Notes: generated by a model not told the origin, from the sequence alone. A stretch of 64,000 nucleotides of DNA from Polynucleobacter sp. UB-Tiil-W10 (GCF_018881605.1 NZ_JACVPZ010000001.1:806001-870000), one strand, 5' to 3'. Positions 1-9,190 are shown, counted from the stretch's first letter. Program-made: numbers and translations.

Positions 1-1
1 G

Positions 2-790
2 CGCATTCCGAGCGATAGAAATCGAGTGGTCAAAACAAATCTGCATTTATGTTTTCCGTATTTAAGCTCGGCAGAAATTGATAGTCTTGCCAAAGAACAT
101 TGGCGATTGCTAGGGCGCAGCCTAGTAGAGAAAAGTATTATCTGGTGCGGAAGTGCAAAGCAGCTAAGCAATATGATTGAAGTGAAGTCGGCAGTAGATC
201 TCTCCAGCAAAAAGCCACGCATCTTGGTAAATATGCATTTCACAGGAATTGAGGGCAGCATTATCTTGAGTGCGCTCTCCAAAGAAAAGCATTGGCCACG
301 AACCTCAGGATTTTTCCAAAGGATGAAGAGTCCTTTTTTTAATAAGCGGATTGTGGAATGGCGCAATCGTTTTGGTGGCAACTCGATTGATCGGCAGGGC
401 AATGCTAAAGCAATCATTCGAGAAATTCGCAATGGGGACTTCATCATCATTGCGCCTGACATTGATCTAGGTCTCAAGGATTCTGAATTTGTGCCATTTT
501 TTGGGATTCAAACAAACACCATTACTACCATCTCTCGTTTAGCAAGAATTACTGGTGCTGACGTATGCTTGATGACCACTACATTAAAGGCCGATGAATC
601 TGGCTATCTTTGCGAAATTGGAAAGCCTTTAGAAAATTTTCCAGGAACGGATCCCAAGTCAGACACTGCGCGCCTAAACCAATATTTTGAGGCTGAGATT
701 CGACTGCGACCGGCTGAGTACTATTGGGTGCATAAGCGCTTCAAAAACCCACCAGACAGCGGCCCAAGCCCCTATAACCCTTCTAAATAG
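2..790 (+). CDS. Lipid A biosynthesis acyltransferase (LpxL/HtrB family), 5' end cut by window
   Basis: Inner-membrane-associated acyltransferase that would add a secondary acyl chain to the lipid A precursor. The reading frame is open to the left edge, and the residues before the first GTG (position 26) continue the family pattern, so the true start lies upstream of the window. An HX4E catalytic motif (HFTGIE, His codon at 235) stands where the family HX4D/E motif is expected. The C-terminal part (YYWVHKRFK, near 720-745) is the usual family ending. It ends 25 nt before the next gene, with no clear terminator. The exact acyl position cannot be told from this fragment. Confidence 0.85.
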   Translation, partial: RIPSDRNRVVKTNLHLCFPYLSSAEIDSLAKEHWRLLGRSLVEKSIIWCGSAKQLSNMIEVKSAVDLSSKKPRILVNMHFTGIEGSIILSALSKEKHWPRTSGFFQRMKSPFFNKRIVEWRNRFGGNSIDRQGNAKAIIREIRNGDFIIIAPDIDLGLKDSEFVPFFGIQTNTITTISRLARITGADVCLMTTTLKADESGYLCEIGKPLENFPGTDPKSDTARLNQYFEAEIRLRPAEYYWVHKRFKNPPDSGPSPYNPSK

Positions 791-815
791 AGGTTATTTG
801 TCCTATCATTAAGAG

Positions 816-1568
816 ATGAGCGAACGTATTGGGCTATTTGCCGATCTCCATAGTAATTTAGAGGCCTTTGAAGCCTGCATGGCTCGTGCTGAAGAACTTG
901 GCGTTACTCGCATGGTATTTCTAGGCGACCTCGTGGGCTACAACGCTGACCCAGCAGCCATTATTGAGCGCATTGCGACCCTCGTAGCAGACAAAAAGGC
1001 AATTGCCGTTCTAGGCAATCATGATGAAGCGGTTTTTAAAGATTGCCGCGATCAAATGAATGCTAGTGCTAACGCAGCCATTGAATGGACTCGGTCTCAA
1101 CTAAAAAATAGTCATGTAGATTTTCTTAAAAATCTACCTCTCATTGTTCAAGAAGAAAATATCTGTTTTGTACATGCTTCTGCACATAATCCGGCTGACT
1201 GGAATTACATTACTGACAGCATGAGTGCTTGGCATTGTGTACAAAACTCTGGGAAAAGTTATACCTTTGTAGGTCATGCGCATGAGCAAGCGCTTTTTTA
1301 TCAAAGCGCCGTTGGAAAACTGATTCGCTTCGCACCACATCCAGGAGATGAAATTCCAGTGCTTCATCATCGTCAATGGGTGGGCGTTGTAGGTTCACTT
1401 GGTCAGCCCAGAGATGGAAATCCTGAAGCTTGCTTTGCAGTGTTTGAACCTGAATCTGAAGTGCTTACTTTTCATCGCGCAGCCTATGATTACTTTACAG
1501 CTGCTGACAAGGTCCGTCGTGCCGGCCTACCGGAAGATCTGGCAAATCGCCTCATTACTGGCAAATAA
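816..1568 (+). CDS. Calcineurin-like metallophosphoesterase
   Basis: A 250-residue cytosolic metallophosphatase or phosphodiesterase. The metal-binding blocks appear in order: DLHSN near residue 9, GDLVGYNADP near 38, GNHD near 67, a His in FVHAS near 128, and GHAHE near 153. This is the complete di-metal centre of the calcineurin-like superfamily. The start ATG follows AAGAG. The stop is only 5 nt before a Ser/Thr kinase gene, so the two are probably co-transcribed. A role as a phosphatase opposing that kinase is possible but rests only on adjacency; the substrate cannot be predicted. Confidence 0.9.
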   Translation: MSERIGLFADLHSNLEAFEACMARAEELGVTRMVFLGDLVGYNADPAAIIERIATLVADKKAIAVLGNHDEAVFKDCRDQMNASANAAIEWTRSQLKNSHVDFLKNLPLIVQEENICFVHASAHNPADWNYITDSMSAWHCVQNSGKSYTFVGHAHEQALFYQSAVGKLIRFAPHPGDEIPVLHHRQWVGVVGSLGQPRDGNPEACFAVFEPESEVLTFHRAAYDYFTAADKVRRAGLPEDLANRLITGK

Positions 1569-1573
1569 AATCG

Positions 1574-2992
1574 ATGGCAATCAACACTGATATTGAAGCG
1601 GTAGACGATATATTTCAAGAAGGAAAAGTAGTAGACGGCTTTGTCATGGGCAAGGAAGTGCATCGCGGTGGAATGGCGAGTCTTTTTTCAGCGACTAAGG
1701 AAGGTATAGATATACCTATTCTGCTAAAGATTCCGCGAGTTGGCAGAGATCAGCCGGTAGAAAGCTTGATCGGCTTTGAAACCGAGCTCACTATTTTGCG
1801 CTCCTTAAAAAGTCCATATGTTCCTAAATATTTAGGATCTGGCAATATGGCGACGCGCCCTTACATTGCCATGGAAAGAGTCGAAGGCAGACCACTAGAG
1901 GACTTCATTAAGGAAGGGAAAGTATTTACGATTGATGAGGTCGTCCGTATTGGTGCTGATCTGGCACAAGCGGTTCAGTCGCTGCACTCACAAGACGCCA
2001 TCCACTTGGATGTCAAGCCTGAAAATATTTTGATTGATGACAAAGGAAAGCTAACGCTCATCGATTTTGGTTTGTCACACCACGCCAGATATCCAGACTT
2101 ACTTGCAGAAGAAATGCGCAAAGGTGTTGGGTCTGCGCCATATATTTCACCAGAACAAGTGGCCGGAATTCGTTCGGATTCTCGTAGTGATATTTATTCT
2201 ATCGGCGCAATCATTTATGAATTGCTGACCGGTGAACTACCATTTGGCAATCCGCAAACCATGAGCGGTCTGCGGAGAAGAATGTGGGCCGAACCATTTC
2301 CCCCGCGCTCTATTCGCAGAGAAATCCCTCGCTGGCTACAAGAAGTAGTACTCAGATGCTTGGAGCCTCGCGCTGCAGATCGCTATCAAAGTGCTGCGCG
2401 CTTACGGCAAGTGTTACGAGATCCTGAGGGCGTTACGCTCACTGAGCGCGCTGACAGAGTTGAGCCACCTAGCTTTTGGCAAAACCTCAAGGGCATGTTC
2501 AAGGCTGCAGGTTATGAGCCCTCACCAAGCCCGCGCCCCAGCATGGGTAACTTTGATGCGCCCCTAATGATTGCTGCGATTGATACACGCCAGTCAGATG
2601 AAGATTTGCGTGAGCGTATGCAAATTACCGCAAAGAATTTATTGCAGGCCTATCCTGAAAGTCGCTTGGTTTGCTTGAGCACCATTAGTAGCACACCCAC
2701 CTTCGAAGGCAATCAAGAAAATGAAACAGCGAGTGGAATCGTGCGCGGTCATTTAGTGCAATTGATGGATTGGGCCAAACCACTTAAGCTACCGCCAGAG
2801 AGAATTTCTTATCACGTACTAGAAGCACTTGATCCCGCATCCCGCATCGTAGACTTCGCCAAAGACAATGATGCCTCCCTTATTTTGATCGGGGCATCAC
2901 ATAAGTTACCTAATAAGGTAACTCCTTGGAGAACCTCTATGACCAAGATTGTCGAAGAGGCCCCCTGCAGCGTTCATATTGTTAGAACTTAA
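1574..2992 (+). CDS. Ser/Thr protein kinase fused to a C-terminal universal stress protein domain
   Basis: A 472-residue protein. Residues about 20-290 are a Hanks-type kinase domain: glycine-rich loop near RGGMAS, catalytic Lys in LLKIPR, catalytic loop HLDVKPEN, DFG as DFGL, and APE-equivalent SPEQ. HLDVKPEN has Leu in place of the usual Arg of HRD, so this is a non-RD type kinase. Residues about 320-472 form a UspA-like fold, with APLMIAAID at the start and LILIGASHK and CSVHIVRT at the end. There is no transmembrane helix, so it is probably soluble, with the stress domain as sensor or output. It ends back to back with dctA (2 nt apart, convergent). Confidence 0.9.
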   Translation: MAINTDIEAVDDIFQEGKVVDGFVMGKEVHRGGMASLFSATKEGIDIPILLKIPRVGRDQPVESLIGFETELTILRSLKSPYVPKYLGSGNMATRPYIAMERVEGRPLEDFIKEGKVFTIDEVVRIGADLAQAVQSLHSQDAIHLDVKPENILIDDKGKLTLIDFGLSHHARYPDLLAEEMRKGVGSAPYISPEQVAGIRSDSRSDIYSIGAIIYELLTGELPFGNPQTMSGLRRRMWAEPFPPRSIRREIPRWLQEVVLRCLEPRAADRYQSAARLRQVLRDPEGVTLTERADRVEPPSFWQNLKGMFKAAGYEPSPSPRPSMGNFDAPLMIAAIDTRQSDEDLRERMQITAKNLLQAYPESRLVCLSTISSTPTFEGNQENETASGIVRGHLVQLMDWAKPLKLPPERISYHVLEALDPASRIVDFAKDNDASLILIGASHKLPNKVTPWRTSMTKIVEEAPCSVHIVRT

Positions 2993-2994
2993 GC

Positions 2995-4323
2995 TCAGCG
3001 CATTTTGTCTTGCTTTTGATCTAAGATGAGCTCAGGCTCTTGTGCCTCAATCCAGTTATCGCGATTGAGCACGCTAGTTAATTGTTTGTGATCTAGTTCA
3101 CCAGTCCATTTAGCAACCACAATCGTGGCCACGCCATTGCCAACCAAATTAGTTAATGCCCTCGCCTCGGACATAAAGCGATCGATGCCCAAGATAATTG
3201 CCAACCCAGCAACTGGAACATCTCCGACAGCAGAAAGGGTGGCTGCTAACACAATAAATCCACTACCAGTTACACCTGCAGCGCCTTTAGATGTGAGCAA
3301 TAGCACCAATAAAAGAGTAATTTCCTGCATAAGGGTCATGGGTGTATTGGTTGCTTGCGCAATAAATACTGCGGCCATAGTTAGATAAATCGAAGTGCCG
3401 TCCAGATTGAATGAATAACCCGTTGGGATGACAAGACCAACACAGGTTTTCTTGGCGCCCAAGAGTTCCATTTTTTCCATCATGCGCGGCAAGACAGATT
3501 CAGACGATGAAGTCCCCAAGACAATCAACAACTCTTCCTTGATGTAGCGCACAAATTTAAAAATATTGAATCCATTAATTTTCGCAATGATCCCCAAGAC
3601 AATAAATACAAAAAGAAAACAGGTTAAATAAAACGAACCCATTAATTTGCCCAAAGAAAATAAAGAGCCTATACCGTATTTACCAATAGTGAATGACATG
3701 GCACCAAATGCGCCAATAGGCGCAAACTTCATGATGACGCCAATCATGTCGAAAAGAACGTGTGATGTTTTTTCAATTAAGTCGAACACCAAAGTTCCCC
3801 GACCGCCGAACTTATGTAATGCAAATCCAAACAATATTGCCAAGAAAAGGACCTGTAAAATTTCACCTTTAGCAAATGCATCCACAGCACTGCTCGGGAT
3901 GATATTCATCAAGAAATCGGTGGTGGTACCCATCTTTCCGGGTCCGGTATATGCTGCAATTCCTTTGGTGTCTAAGCTTGCTGGGTCGATGTTCATGCCT
4001 GACCCAGGTTGGAGCACATTAACTACAACCAGCCCGACTACCAAGGCAATGCTGCTCACAATCTCAAAATACAAAAGGGCTAGTCCGCCCGTTTTGCCAA
4101 CCTTCTTCATATCTTCCATGCCAGCAATACCGATAACTACCGTACAGAAAATAATGGGGGCAATTAACATCTTGATGCCTTTAATAAAGGCATCTCCAAA
4201 GGGCTTCATTTCTGTACCCAGGCTTGGGTAAAAATATCCCAACAACACACCAATTACAACTGCTGTAAGTACCTGAAAATAAAGGATTTTATAAATAGGT
4301 GGCTTTTTTAATTCTATGGTCAT
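2995..4323 (-). CDS. dctA: C4-dicarboxylate transporter (DctA-type, DAACS family)
   Basis: A 442-residue inner-membrane symporter for succinate, fumarate and malate. It has several hydrophobic helices, the serine-rich reentrant segment ([11 protein letters not shown]) and the motif [10 protein letters not shown] typical of dicarboxylate/amino acid:cation symporters. Length matches DctA. The gene is divergent from the pseudouridine synthase gene, with 83 nt between them that must hold both promoters. No dctBD two-component pair is adjacent. Uptake of C4 acids fits the PEP carboxykinase at 40-42 kb (gluconeogenic growth), but that link is inference. Confidence 0.93.
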   Translation of the reverse strand: MTIELKKPPIYKILYFQVLTAVVIGVLLGYFYPSLGTEMKPFGDAFIKGIKMLIAPIIFCTVVIGIAGMEDMKKVGKTGGLALLYFEIVSSIALVVGLVVVNVLQPGSGMNIDPASLDTKGIAAYTGPGKMGTTTDFLMNIIPSSAVDAFAKGEILQVLFLAILFGFALHKFGGRGTLVFDLIEKTSHVLFDMIGVIMKFAPIGAFGAMSFTIGKYGIGSLFSLGKLMGSFYLTCFLFVFIVLGIIAKINGFNIFKFVRYIKEELLIVLGTSSSESVLPRMMEKMELLGAKKTCVGLVIPTGYSFNLDGTSIYLTMAAVFIAQATNTPMTLMQEITLLLVLLLTSKGAAGVTGSGFIVLAATLSAVGDVPVAGLAIILGIDRFMSEARALTNLVGNGVATIVVAKWTGELDHKQLTSVLNRDNWIEAQEPELILDQKQDKMR

Positions 4324-4406
4324 GTCGTTATCCTTTATTTAATTTTTAGCAGGTTTTTTTCATCTTAGCTGAGCCCATATTAACTCCAGGTTAGAAAATA
4401 GCCTAG

Positions 4407-5162
4407 ATGCCGGATAATGCAGGGATGGAAGAAAAAGTTCGTGTCTCAAAATTACTCTCAGAGCTTGGTCTTTGCTCACGTCGAGAGGCAGACTCTTATA
4501 TTGAGCAAGGGTTAGTGACCGTAGACGGTGAAGTTGTTAATGAGCTTGGTACTCGCGCATTTCGCCACCAAAAAATTGAACTGCAATCCGGCGCCAAAGC
4601 GCAACAGGCATCTCGCATTACTGTCATTCTGAATAAGCCCGTTGGCTATATTTCGCACTATGATGACGAACAAGAATATCAACCTGCAGCCTCTTTAATT
4701 ACCGCAGAAAACTACTTTGCTAGTCCACTGGATAAGGGCAGAAGCCCTCGTTTTAATACCAAGGGGTTAGCGCCTGCAGGTCGCTTAGATATAGACTCCA
4801 CAGGCATGCTAGTTCTTACTCAAGATGGTCGCATCGCTAAATTATTGATTGGCGAAAATAGCCCAATCGAAAAGGAATATTTAGTCCGCGTTGAGGGCAT
4901 GCTTTCTTTCGAAGATTTAGATCGCCTAAAACATGGCTTATCTCTTGATGGAGTAGAGCTAAAGCCCGCACAAGTTAGCTGGCAAAATGAAGATCAACTT
5001 CGCTTTGTATTGCGTGAGGGCCGCAAGCGTCAGATACGCCGTATGTGTGAAATGGTAGGCCTCAAAGTGTTAGGTCTCAAACGCGTCAGGATGGGTCGGA
5101 TCTCATTAGGCCCGCTTCCTCCCGGCCAATGGCGCTTTGTAAGGCCTGAAGAGCAGTTCTGA
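4407..5162 (+). CDS. 23S rRNA pseudouridine synthase, RluF/RluB-like
   Basis: A 251-residue RNA-modifying enzyme. Residues 10-60 are an S4 RNA-binding domain (SKLLSELGLCSRREAD). The catalytic domain contains GRLDIDSTGMLVLT with the catalytic Asp, and ends with EGRKRQIRRMC. The insertion around SPLDKGRSPRF resembles RluF-type enzymes (U2604), but RluB/RluE cannot be excluded. A second in-frame ATG at 4425 is an alternative start; the Shine-Dalgarno evidence does not decide. Divergent from dctA and followed after 51 nt by prfC. Confidence 0.88.
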   Translation: MPDNAGMEEKVRVSKLLSELGLCSRREADSYIEQGLVTVDGEVVNELGTRAFRHQKIELQSGAKAQQASRITVILNKPVGYISHYDDEQEYQPAASLITAENYFASPLDKGRSPRFNTKGLAPAGRLDIDSTGMLVLTQDGRIAKLLIGENSPIEKEYLVRVEGMLSFEDLDRLKHGLSLDGVELKPAQVSWQNEDQLRFVLREGRKRQIRRMCEMVGLKVLGLKRVRMGRISLGPLPPGQWRFVRPEEQF

Positions 5163-5177
5163 AAGGCTTTGCACGCT

Positions 5178-5183
5178 TATAAT
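5178..5183 (+). promoter_or_regulatory. Candidate -10 box upstream of prfC
   Basis: A perfect TATAAT hexamer lies 30 nt before the proposed prfC start, just after the stop codon of the upstream gene. No good -35 box is seen at 17 nt. If used, transcription would begin near 5190, giving a leader of about 10-25 nt. Confidence 0.4.
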
Positions 5184-5213
5184 TGCGTCCAAACCTAGAT
5201 TAATCAACGCAGA

Positions 5214-6848
5214 ATTACCATCGAAACTCCTAACTCCAGCACTCCAGGCGCAGAAGTACTTAGACGCCGCAGCTTTGCCATCATCTCTCACCCAGATGCA
5301 GGTAAAACAACGCTTACAGAAAAATTATTGCTTTACGCAGGGGCCATTCAAATTGCCGGCAGCGTTAAAGCACGTAAAGCAAGTCGTCATGCAACATCTG
5401 ATTGGATGGAAATTGAAAAGCAACGTGGCATCTCTGTAGCGAGCTCAGTAATGCAGATGGAATACCGCGACTGCATCATTAACTTATTAGATACCCCTGG
5501 ACACCAAGACTTCTCAGAAGATACCTATCGAGTGCTGACAGCTGTTGACTCTGCTCTCATGGTAATTGATGCTGCAAATGGTGTTGAATCTCAAACCTTG
5601 CGCTTGCTTGAAGTTTGCCGCGCACGCAACACGCCTATCGTGACATTCATCAACAAGATGGATCGTGAGGTAAAACCTCCGATGGAATTAATGGATGAGA
5701 TTGAAACAGCGCTCGGCATTGAAGTCGTTCCATTTACATGGCCAGTTGGCATGGGCAAATCTTTTGCTGGCGTGATTGACATCGCTAACTCTCGTATGCG
5801 CATGTTCAAGGCAGGTGAGGATCGCGTTACCGAAGACTCGCATGCGGTAGTGGATATAAATGATCCAGCTCTTAAAGAACGCCTTGGCAGCGACCTAGAA
5901 CTCGCTTTAACTGAAGTAGAGTTAATTAAAGAAGCAATGCCAGCATTTGATCTCGAAGCCTTTTTAGCAGGGCGTCAGTCGCCAGTCTTTTTTGGATCGG
6001 CCATTAATAACTTTGGCGTACGTGAAATTCTCAATACTTTAGTTGAGCTTGCGCCATCACCAGGATCGCGTAAAGCATTGCAGAGAGAAGTTAGTCCTGC
6101 AGAAAACAAGTTCACAGCCGTGGTATTCAAGATTCAAGCAAACATGGATCCAGCGCATCGTGACCGCGTTGCATTTTTACGCATCTGCTCTGGACACTTT
6201 CAGCGTGGCATGAAATTAAAGATTTGTCGTAATGGCAAAGAGGTGCGGACGAATAACGCACTCTCCTTTCTATCGCAACGACGCGATATTTTGGATGAAG
6301 CCTTTCCGGGCGACATCATTGGTTTGCCCAATCATGGACTACTTCGCTTAGGTGATACCCTCACTGAAGGCGAGCAATTGCAGTTCACTGGCCTGCCATT
6401 TTTTGCTCCAGAAATATTCCGTATGGTTGAGTCTGCCGATCCGCTGCGCTCGAAACAGCTGCGTACTGGACTGATGCAGTTGGGAGAAGAGGGTGCGATA
6501 CAGGTCTTTAGGCCCATGGCTGGTGGCATCATGTTGCTTGGCGCTTTTGGCCAACTCCAATTCGAGGTGGTAAGCCATCGCCTGCAGACTGAATATGGTG
6601 CAGAGGTACGCCTTTTACCAGCTCGCTACAGCTTAGCTCGTTGGGTAAGTTCTGATGACCCTGTAGCTCTGAAAAAGTTTACTCAAGAAAATATTCACCG
6701 TATGGCAGAAGATGTCGTGGGTGCATCTGTATTCTTAGCATCACACAAGTCAGAATTAGATGTAGCGCAACAGCGCTGGGAGTCCATTCAATTCCACGCT
6801 CTCAGAGAGCACGCTGGTCTAATTTATCAATCAGACCTCGCCGGCTAA
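5214..6848 (+). CDS. prfC: Peptide chain release factor 3, probable non-AUG start
   Basis: GTPase that removes RF1/RF2 from the ribosome after termination. The G1 loop (SHPDAGKTT, codons 5286-5312), RGIS, DTPGHQDFSED and NKMD are all present, and the C-terminal half matches RF3, not EF-G. The first ATG/GTG/TTG in frame (TTG at 5328) lies after the P-loop and would remove it. Upstream, the frame is open back to a TAG at 5196 and encodes a normal N-terminus (EVLRRRSFAIISHP). The only candidate initiators are ATT at 5199 or 5214 and ATC at 5220. ATT at 5214 gives 544 residues, close to the family length. A sequencing or point change from ATG is the alternative. Confidence 0.85.
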   Translation: MTIETPNSSTPGAEVLRRRSFAIISHPDAGKTTLTEKLLLYAGAIQIAGSVKARKASRHATSDWMEIEKQRGISVASSVMQMEYRDCIINLLDTPGHQDFSEDTYRVLTAVDSALMVIDAANGVESQTLRLLEVCRARNTPIVTFINKMDREVKPPMELMDEIETALGIEVVPFTWPVGMGKSFAGVIDIANSRMRMFKAGEDRVTEDSHAVVDINDPALKERLGSDLELALTEVELIKEAMPAFDLEAFLAGRQSPVFFGSAINNFGVREILNTLVELAPSPGSRKALQREVSPAENKFTAVVFKIQANMDPAHRDRVAFLRICSGHFQRGMKLKICRNGKEVRTNNALSFLSQRRDILDEAFPGDIIGLPNHGLLRLGDTLTEGEQLQFTGLPFFAPEIFRMVESADPLRSKQLRTGLMQLGEEGAIQVFRPMAGGIMLLGAFGQLQFEVVSHRLQTEYGAEVRLLPARYSLARWVSSDDPVALKKFTQENIHRMAEDVVGASVFLASHKSELDVAQQRWESIQFHALREHAGLIYQSDLAG

Positions 6849-6869
6849 AAAATCGGGCGCTCAATTTAA

Positions 6870-7118
6870 TTATTTTGTAGCTTTACAGTCAAACACGGCG
6901 ACTAGCTGGGTATCGCTGCTTCTGAATGAAGCAACCTTGCCGTACTGCTCACAATAAGCATTCGCCTTCTTTGTTAATTGCTCAATTGACTCACCACTAC
7001 TATTCAAAAAAGTGACGTGGTTAGAATCTGATGCATCGGTATATACCGCAGCACAGCCGCCTAACAAAGATACACAAAACATACTGAACGTAGAAAACTT
7101 TAAAAACGCATTCATCAC
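6870..7118 (-). CDS. Small lipoprotein of unknown function
   Basis: An 82-residue protein with a type II signal peptide: hydrophobic segment followed by lipobox LLGGC with the lipid-bearing Cys at about residue 22. The mature part has two further cysteines (AYC and FDC) that could form a disulfide in the periplasm. I do not recognise a named family. It is followed on the same strand by nothing close; upstream is the DUF2798 gene, 18 nt away. Confidence 0.7.
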   Translation of the reverse strand: MMNAFLKFSTFSMFCVSLLGGCAAVYTDASDSNHVTFLNSSGESIEQLTKKANAYCEQYGKVASFRSSDTQLVAVFDCKATK

Positions 7119-7136
7119 AGATCCTTCGTGTGCAAT

Positions 7137-7379
7137 TTAGGATTCATTAAGCTTTAACTTTTTCATAAGCTTTACAGTGATTTTGCTAGAAAGTGGCTTG
7201 TATATCAAAATGCCAACAATCGCAACTGGGTAAGCCACCAGCCATACCTCCAACCAAATCCAAAAGAAATTTTCTACGATGCTAATACGCGCATATGTTG
7301 TGGCAAATGTAATCGTTGCAGACATTAAGAAACCCATTACCAGGGCAAAAACCAGATTGGGTAAATTGATCATGCTCAC
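7137..7379 (-). CDS. DUF2798 family small membrane protein
   Basis: An 80-residue protein with two hydrophobic helices (about residues 7-27 and 40-60) and a basic C-terminus (KLMKKLKL). The pattern NLVFALVMGFLMS ... VAYPVAI is typical of DUF2798 proteins, whose function is unknown. It sits 18 nt upstream of the lipoprotein gene on the same strand, so the two probably share a transcript. A second in-frame Met at residue 3 is an alternative start. Confidence 0.75.
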   Translation of the reverse strand: MSMINLPNLVFALVMGFLMSATITFATTYARISIVENFFWIWLEVWLVAYPVAIVGILIYKPLSSKITVKLMKKLKLNES

Positions 7380-7446
7380 ATCATAGCGTCTAAGCTTGTT
7401 AACTGTTATTCTGGACTGTGATCACTATTGTGCGCCCTAGACAGGG

Positions 7447-7474
7447 GAATCTCTTGAGAAAGTCTATGAGATTC
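7447..7474 (+). other. Inverted repeat in the leader of the 60-residue ORF
   Basis: GAATCTC (7447-7453) and GAGATTC (7468-7474) are perfect 7-nt arms around a 14-nt loop. The structure sits 27 nt before the start of the small ORF at 7502 and could be an operator or a leader hairpin. No U-tract follows, so it is not a terminator. Confidence 0.4.
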
Positions 7475-7501
7475 ATCATTCCATTACTCTAGGAAAATTC
7501 C

Positions 7502-7684
7502 ATGGCTGTTGGCCAAAATCAAAGAACCAGAAAAAATGACTCAATGCTCACCAAAACAGGAAAAGCCCGTTTAGGCCCCTTGAATACAGCACAACTTACC
7601 AAGTTGTTAGAGTCAAGCACTAAACCCAAAGAGAAGGGCAAAATATTGCGAGCTCTTGGCAAACATAAAGTTGTTGTCGCATAA
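7502..7684 (+). CDS. Conserved-looking small basic protein, unknown function
   Basis: A 60-residue, lysine- and arginine-rich protein (for example RTRKND, KPKEKGK, KHKVVVA) without membrane segments. A Shine-Dalgarno AGGA lies 8 nt before the ATG, and a strong terminator follows directly after the stop. This complete transcription unit supports a real gene. Nucleic acid or ribosome association is suggested only by charge. I do not recognise a family. Confidence 0.65.
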   Translation: MAVGQNQRTRKNDSMLTKTGKARLGPLNTAQLTKLLESSTKPKEKGKILRALGKHKVVVA

Positions 7685-7715
7685 TTAAAAAGCCCCACTA
7701 AACGGGGCTTTTTAA
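7685..7715. terminator. Strong bidirectional rho-independent terminator
   Basis: A perfect 12-nt inverted repeat (TTAAAAAGCCCC / GGGGCTTTTTAA) with a 7-nt loop. It has T-runs on both strands and sits between the convergent small-protein gene (ends 7684) and the DMT transporter gene (ends 7736), so it serves both. Confidence 0.93.
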
Positions 7716-7735
7716 TTTCATAGCGTATTTGAAAA

Positions 7736-8608
7736 CTATGCCCTTTTCACCAACATTCTTTTTCCCAGCATGACAGTCGATACAACTAACACTGCGAATA
7801 TTAAGTTCATCACAGTGAGCGAGTCACCAAGCAAAAAGCTAGCCGCCACCAGAGTGCAAAACGGTTGAATTAATTGCACCTGACTTACCCTTGCAATACC
7901 GCCAATCGCAAGCCCTTCGTACCAAAAGAAAAAGCCAAGAAACATTGGAAATAAACTCAGGTAGGTAAAACTAGTCCAGGCAACAGCTCCAGCATCTATG
8001 TACCCGGGGCTGTATGTCAGCCAGGTCATCACGATATTTAGCGGCAATGAAATGACTAAGGCCCAGGAAATGACGGCGCGTGGATTCATCCTTCTGGAGA
8101 GCTCGCCACCCTCTACATATCCAATACAAGCACTGATTCCGCCAAGCACTAGAAGGCCATCAATATAAGTAAAGCTTCCGGAACTTTTAAGGAATGCGTA
8201 TATAACAACTAAACCAGCCCCTAAAAGTGATACTAGCCAAAATCCTAGCGAAGGCCGTTCTTTAAAGCGTAGAACGCCAATCACCGTTGTAGCCAGCGGC
8301 ATCATTCCTAAGATTACTGCTCCATGCGACGATGACCCCTGGGTCATTGCCACGGTAGTAAAGATGGGAAATCCAAATACAACGCCCAAGGCTATAACTA
8401 CAAACTTCACAAAATCAACTTTGCTAGGTGTAGCCTCCTTTTTATAGACTAGATAGGCCAGCGCTACCAGCCCAGCCAAAGTCGCCCTGCCAAAGGCAAT
8501 GAAATAAGGGCTGAAACTTAAAACAGCAATTTTACTAACTGGTAGCGTTAAGCTAAAAATGAGGATGCCGATAAAACCAATCAGCATTCCTTTGCTTTCT
8601 TTATTCAC
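7736..8608 (-). CDS. DMT superfamily permease (EamA domains)
   Basis: A 290-residue membrane protein with about ten hydrophobic helices in two EamA repeats (roughly residues 8-135 and 150-285). The proline and glycine spacing (SLTLPVSKIAV at the N-terminus, SQVQLIQPFCTLVAA in the second repeat) fits drug/metabolite exporters. The substrate is not predictable. It is divergent from the MOSC gene and shares the terminator at 7685-7715. Confidence 0.88.
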   Translation of the reverse strand: MNKESKGMLIGFIGILIFSLTLPVSKIAVLSFSPYFIAFGRATLAGLVALAYLVYKKEATPSKVDFVKFVVIALGVVFGFPIFTTVAMTQGSSSHGAVILGMMPLATTVIGVLRFKERPSLGFWLVSLLGAGLVVIYAFLKSSGSFTYIDGLLVLGGISACIGYVEGGELSRRMNPRAVISWALVISLPLNIVMTWLTYSPGYIDAGAVAWTSFTYLSLFPMFLGFFFWYEGLAIGGIARVSQVQLIQPFCTLVAASFLLGDSLTVMNLIFAVLVVSTVMLGKRMLVKRA

Positions 8609-8685
8609 CTTCGCCCTTTTTCTAGTATTGAATTGATTGTATTAACAATAGGCTGAGCGTGGGTTGTAATATGCAAGTACTTCTT

Positions 8686-9189
8686 ATGAAATTAAACGCT
8701 CATATTCAGGCCATCTATCTTGCCACCTCCGCTGGTGCGCAGATGAAATCGGTCAGTCATGCCAAGGTCAATGCCGGCTCTGGCTTGGAGGGTGACCGCT
8801 ATGCCATGAACACGGGCGCATACTCAACCGTCGAACCAATAAAAGTACGTCATATCAGCCTGATAGCTTTGTCAGGTATTGAGACGGCAAATGACTGGCT
8901 ATTAGCTGGCGATGAGCCCACTTTTGATGGGGCCGAAACACGGCGCAACATTGTGCTTGAAGGAATTTCTGCGTCGGAACTGAATGGCTTAGTTGGACAG
9001 CGATTTCAGTTGGGCAATATACAGCTGCTAGGCACCGAACTGTGCACACCTTGTGAAAGGCCCGCCCAACTATTAAATAGGCCAAGCTTCATGGATGCAT
9101 TTGAGGGCCGTGGCGGCCTTCGAGCAGAGGTTCTCAATTCTGGATCTCTTGCTATTGGTGACAAGCTATTTAAAGAGAATGAGAAATAA
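8686..9189 (+). CDS. MOSC domain protein
   Basis: A 167-residue single MOSC (molybdenum cofactor sulfurase C-terminal) domain. Key features are GSGLEGDRY near residue 30, the NIVLEGI segment, and LCTPCERP, which supplies the conserved cysteine thought to carry sulfur or bind the cofactor. The ATG at 8686 puts the domain at the N-terminus as usual; ATG 8671 and GTG 8659 are longer alternatives. The next gene starts 1 nt after its stop, so the pair is translationally linked. Confidence 0.87.
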   Translation: MKLNAHIQAIYLATSAGAQMKSVSHAKVNAGSGLEGDRYAMNTGAYSTVEPIKVRHISLIALSGIETANDWLLAGDEPTFDGAETRRNIVLEGISASELNGLVGQRFQLGNIQLLGTELCTPCERPAQLLNRPSFMDAFEGRGGLRAEVLNSGSLAIGDKLFKENEK

Positions 9190-9190
9190 G

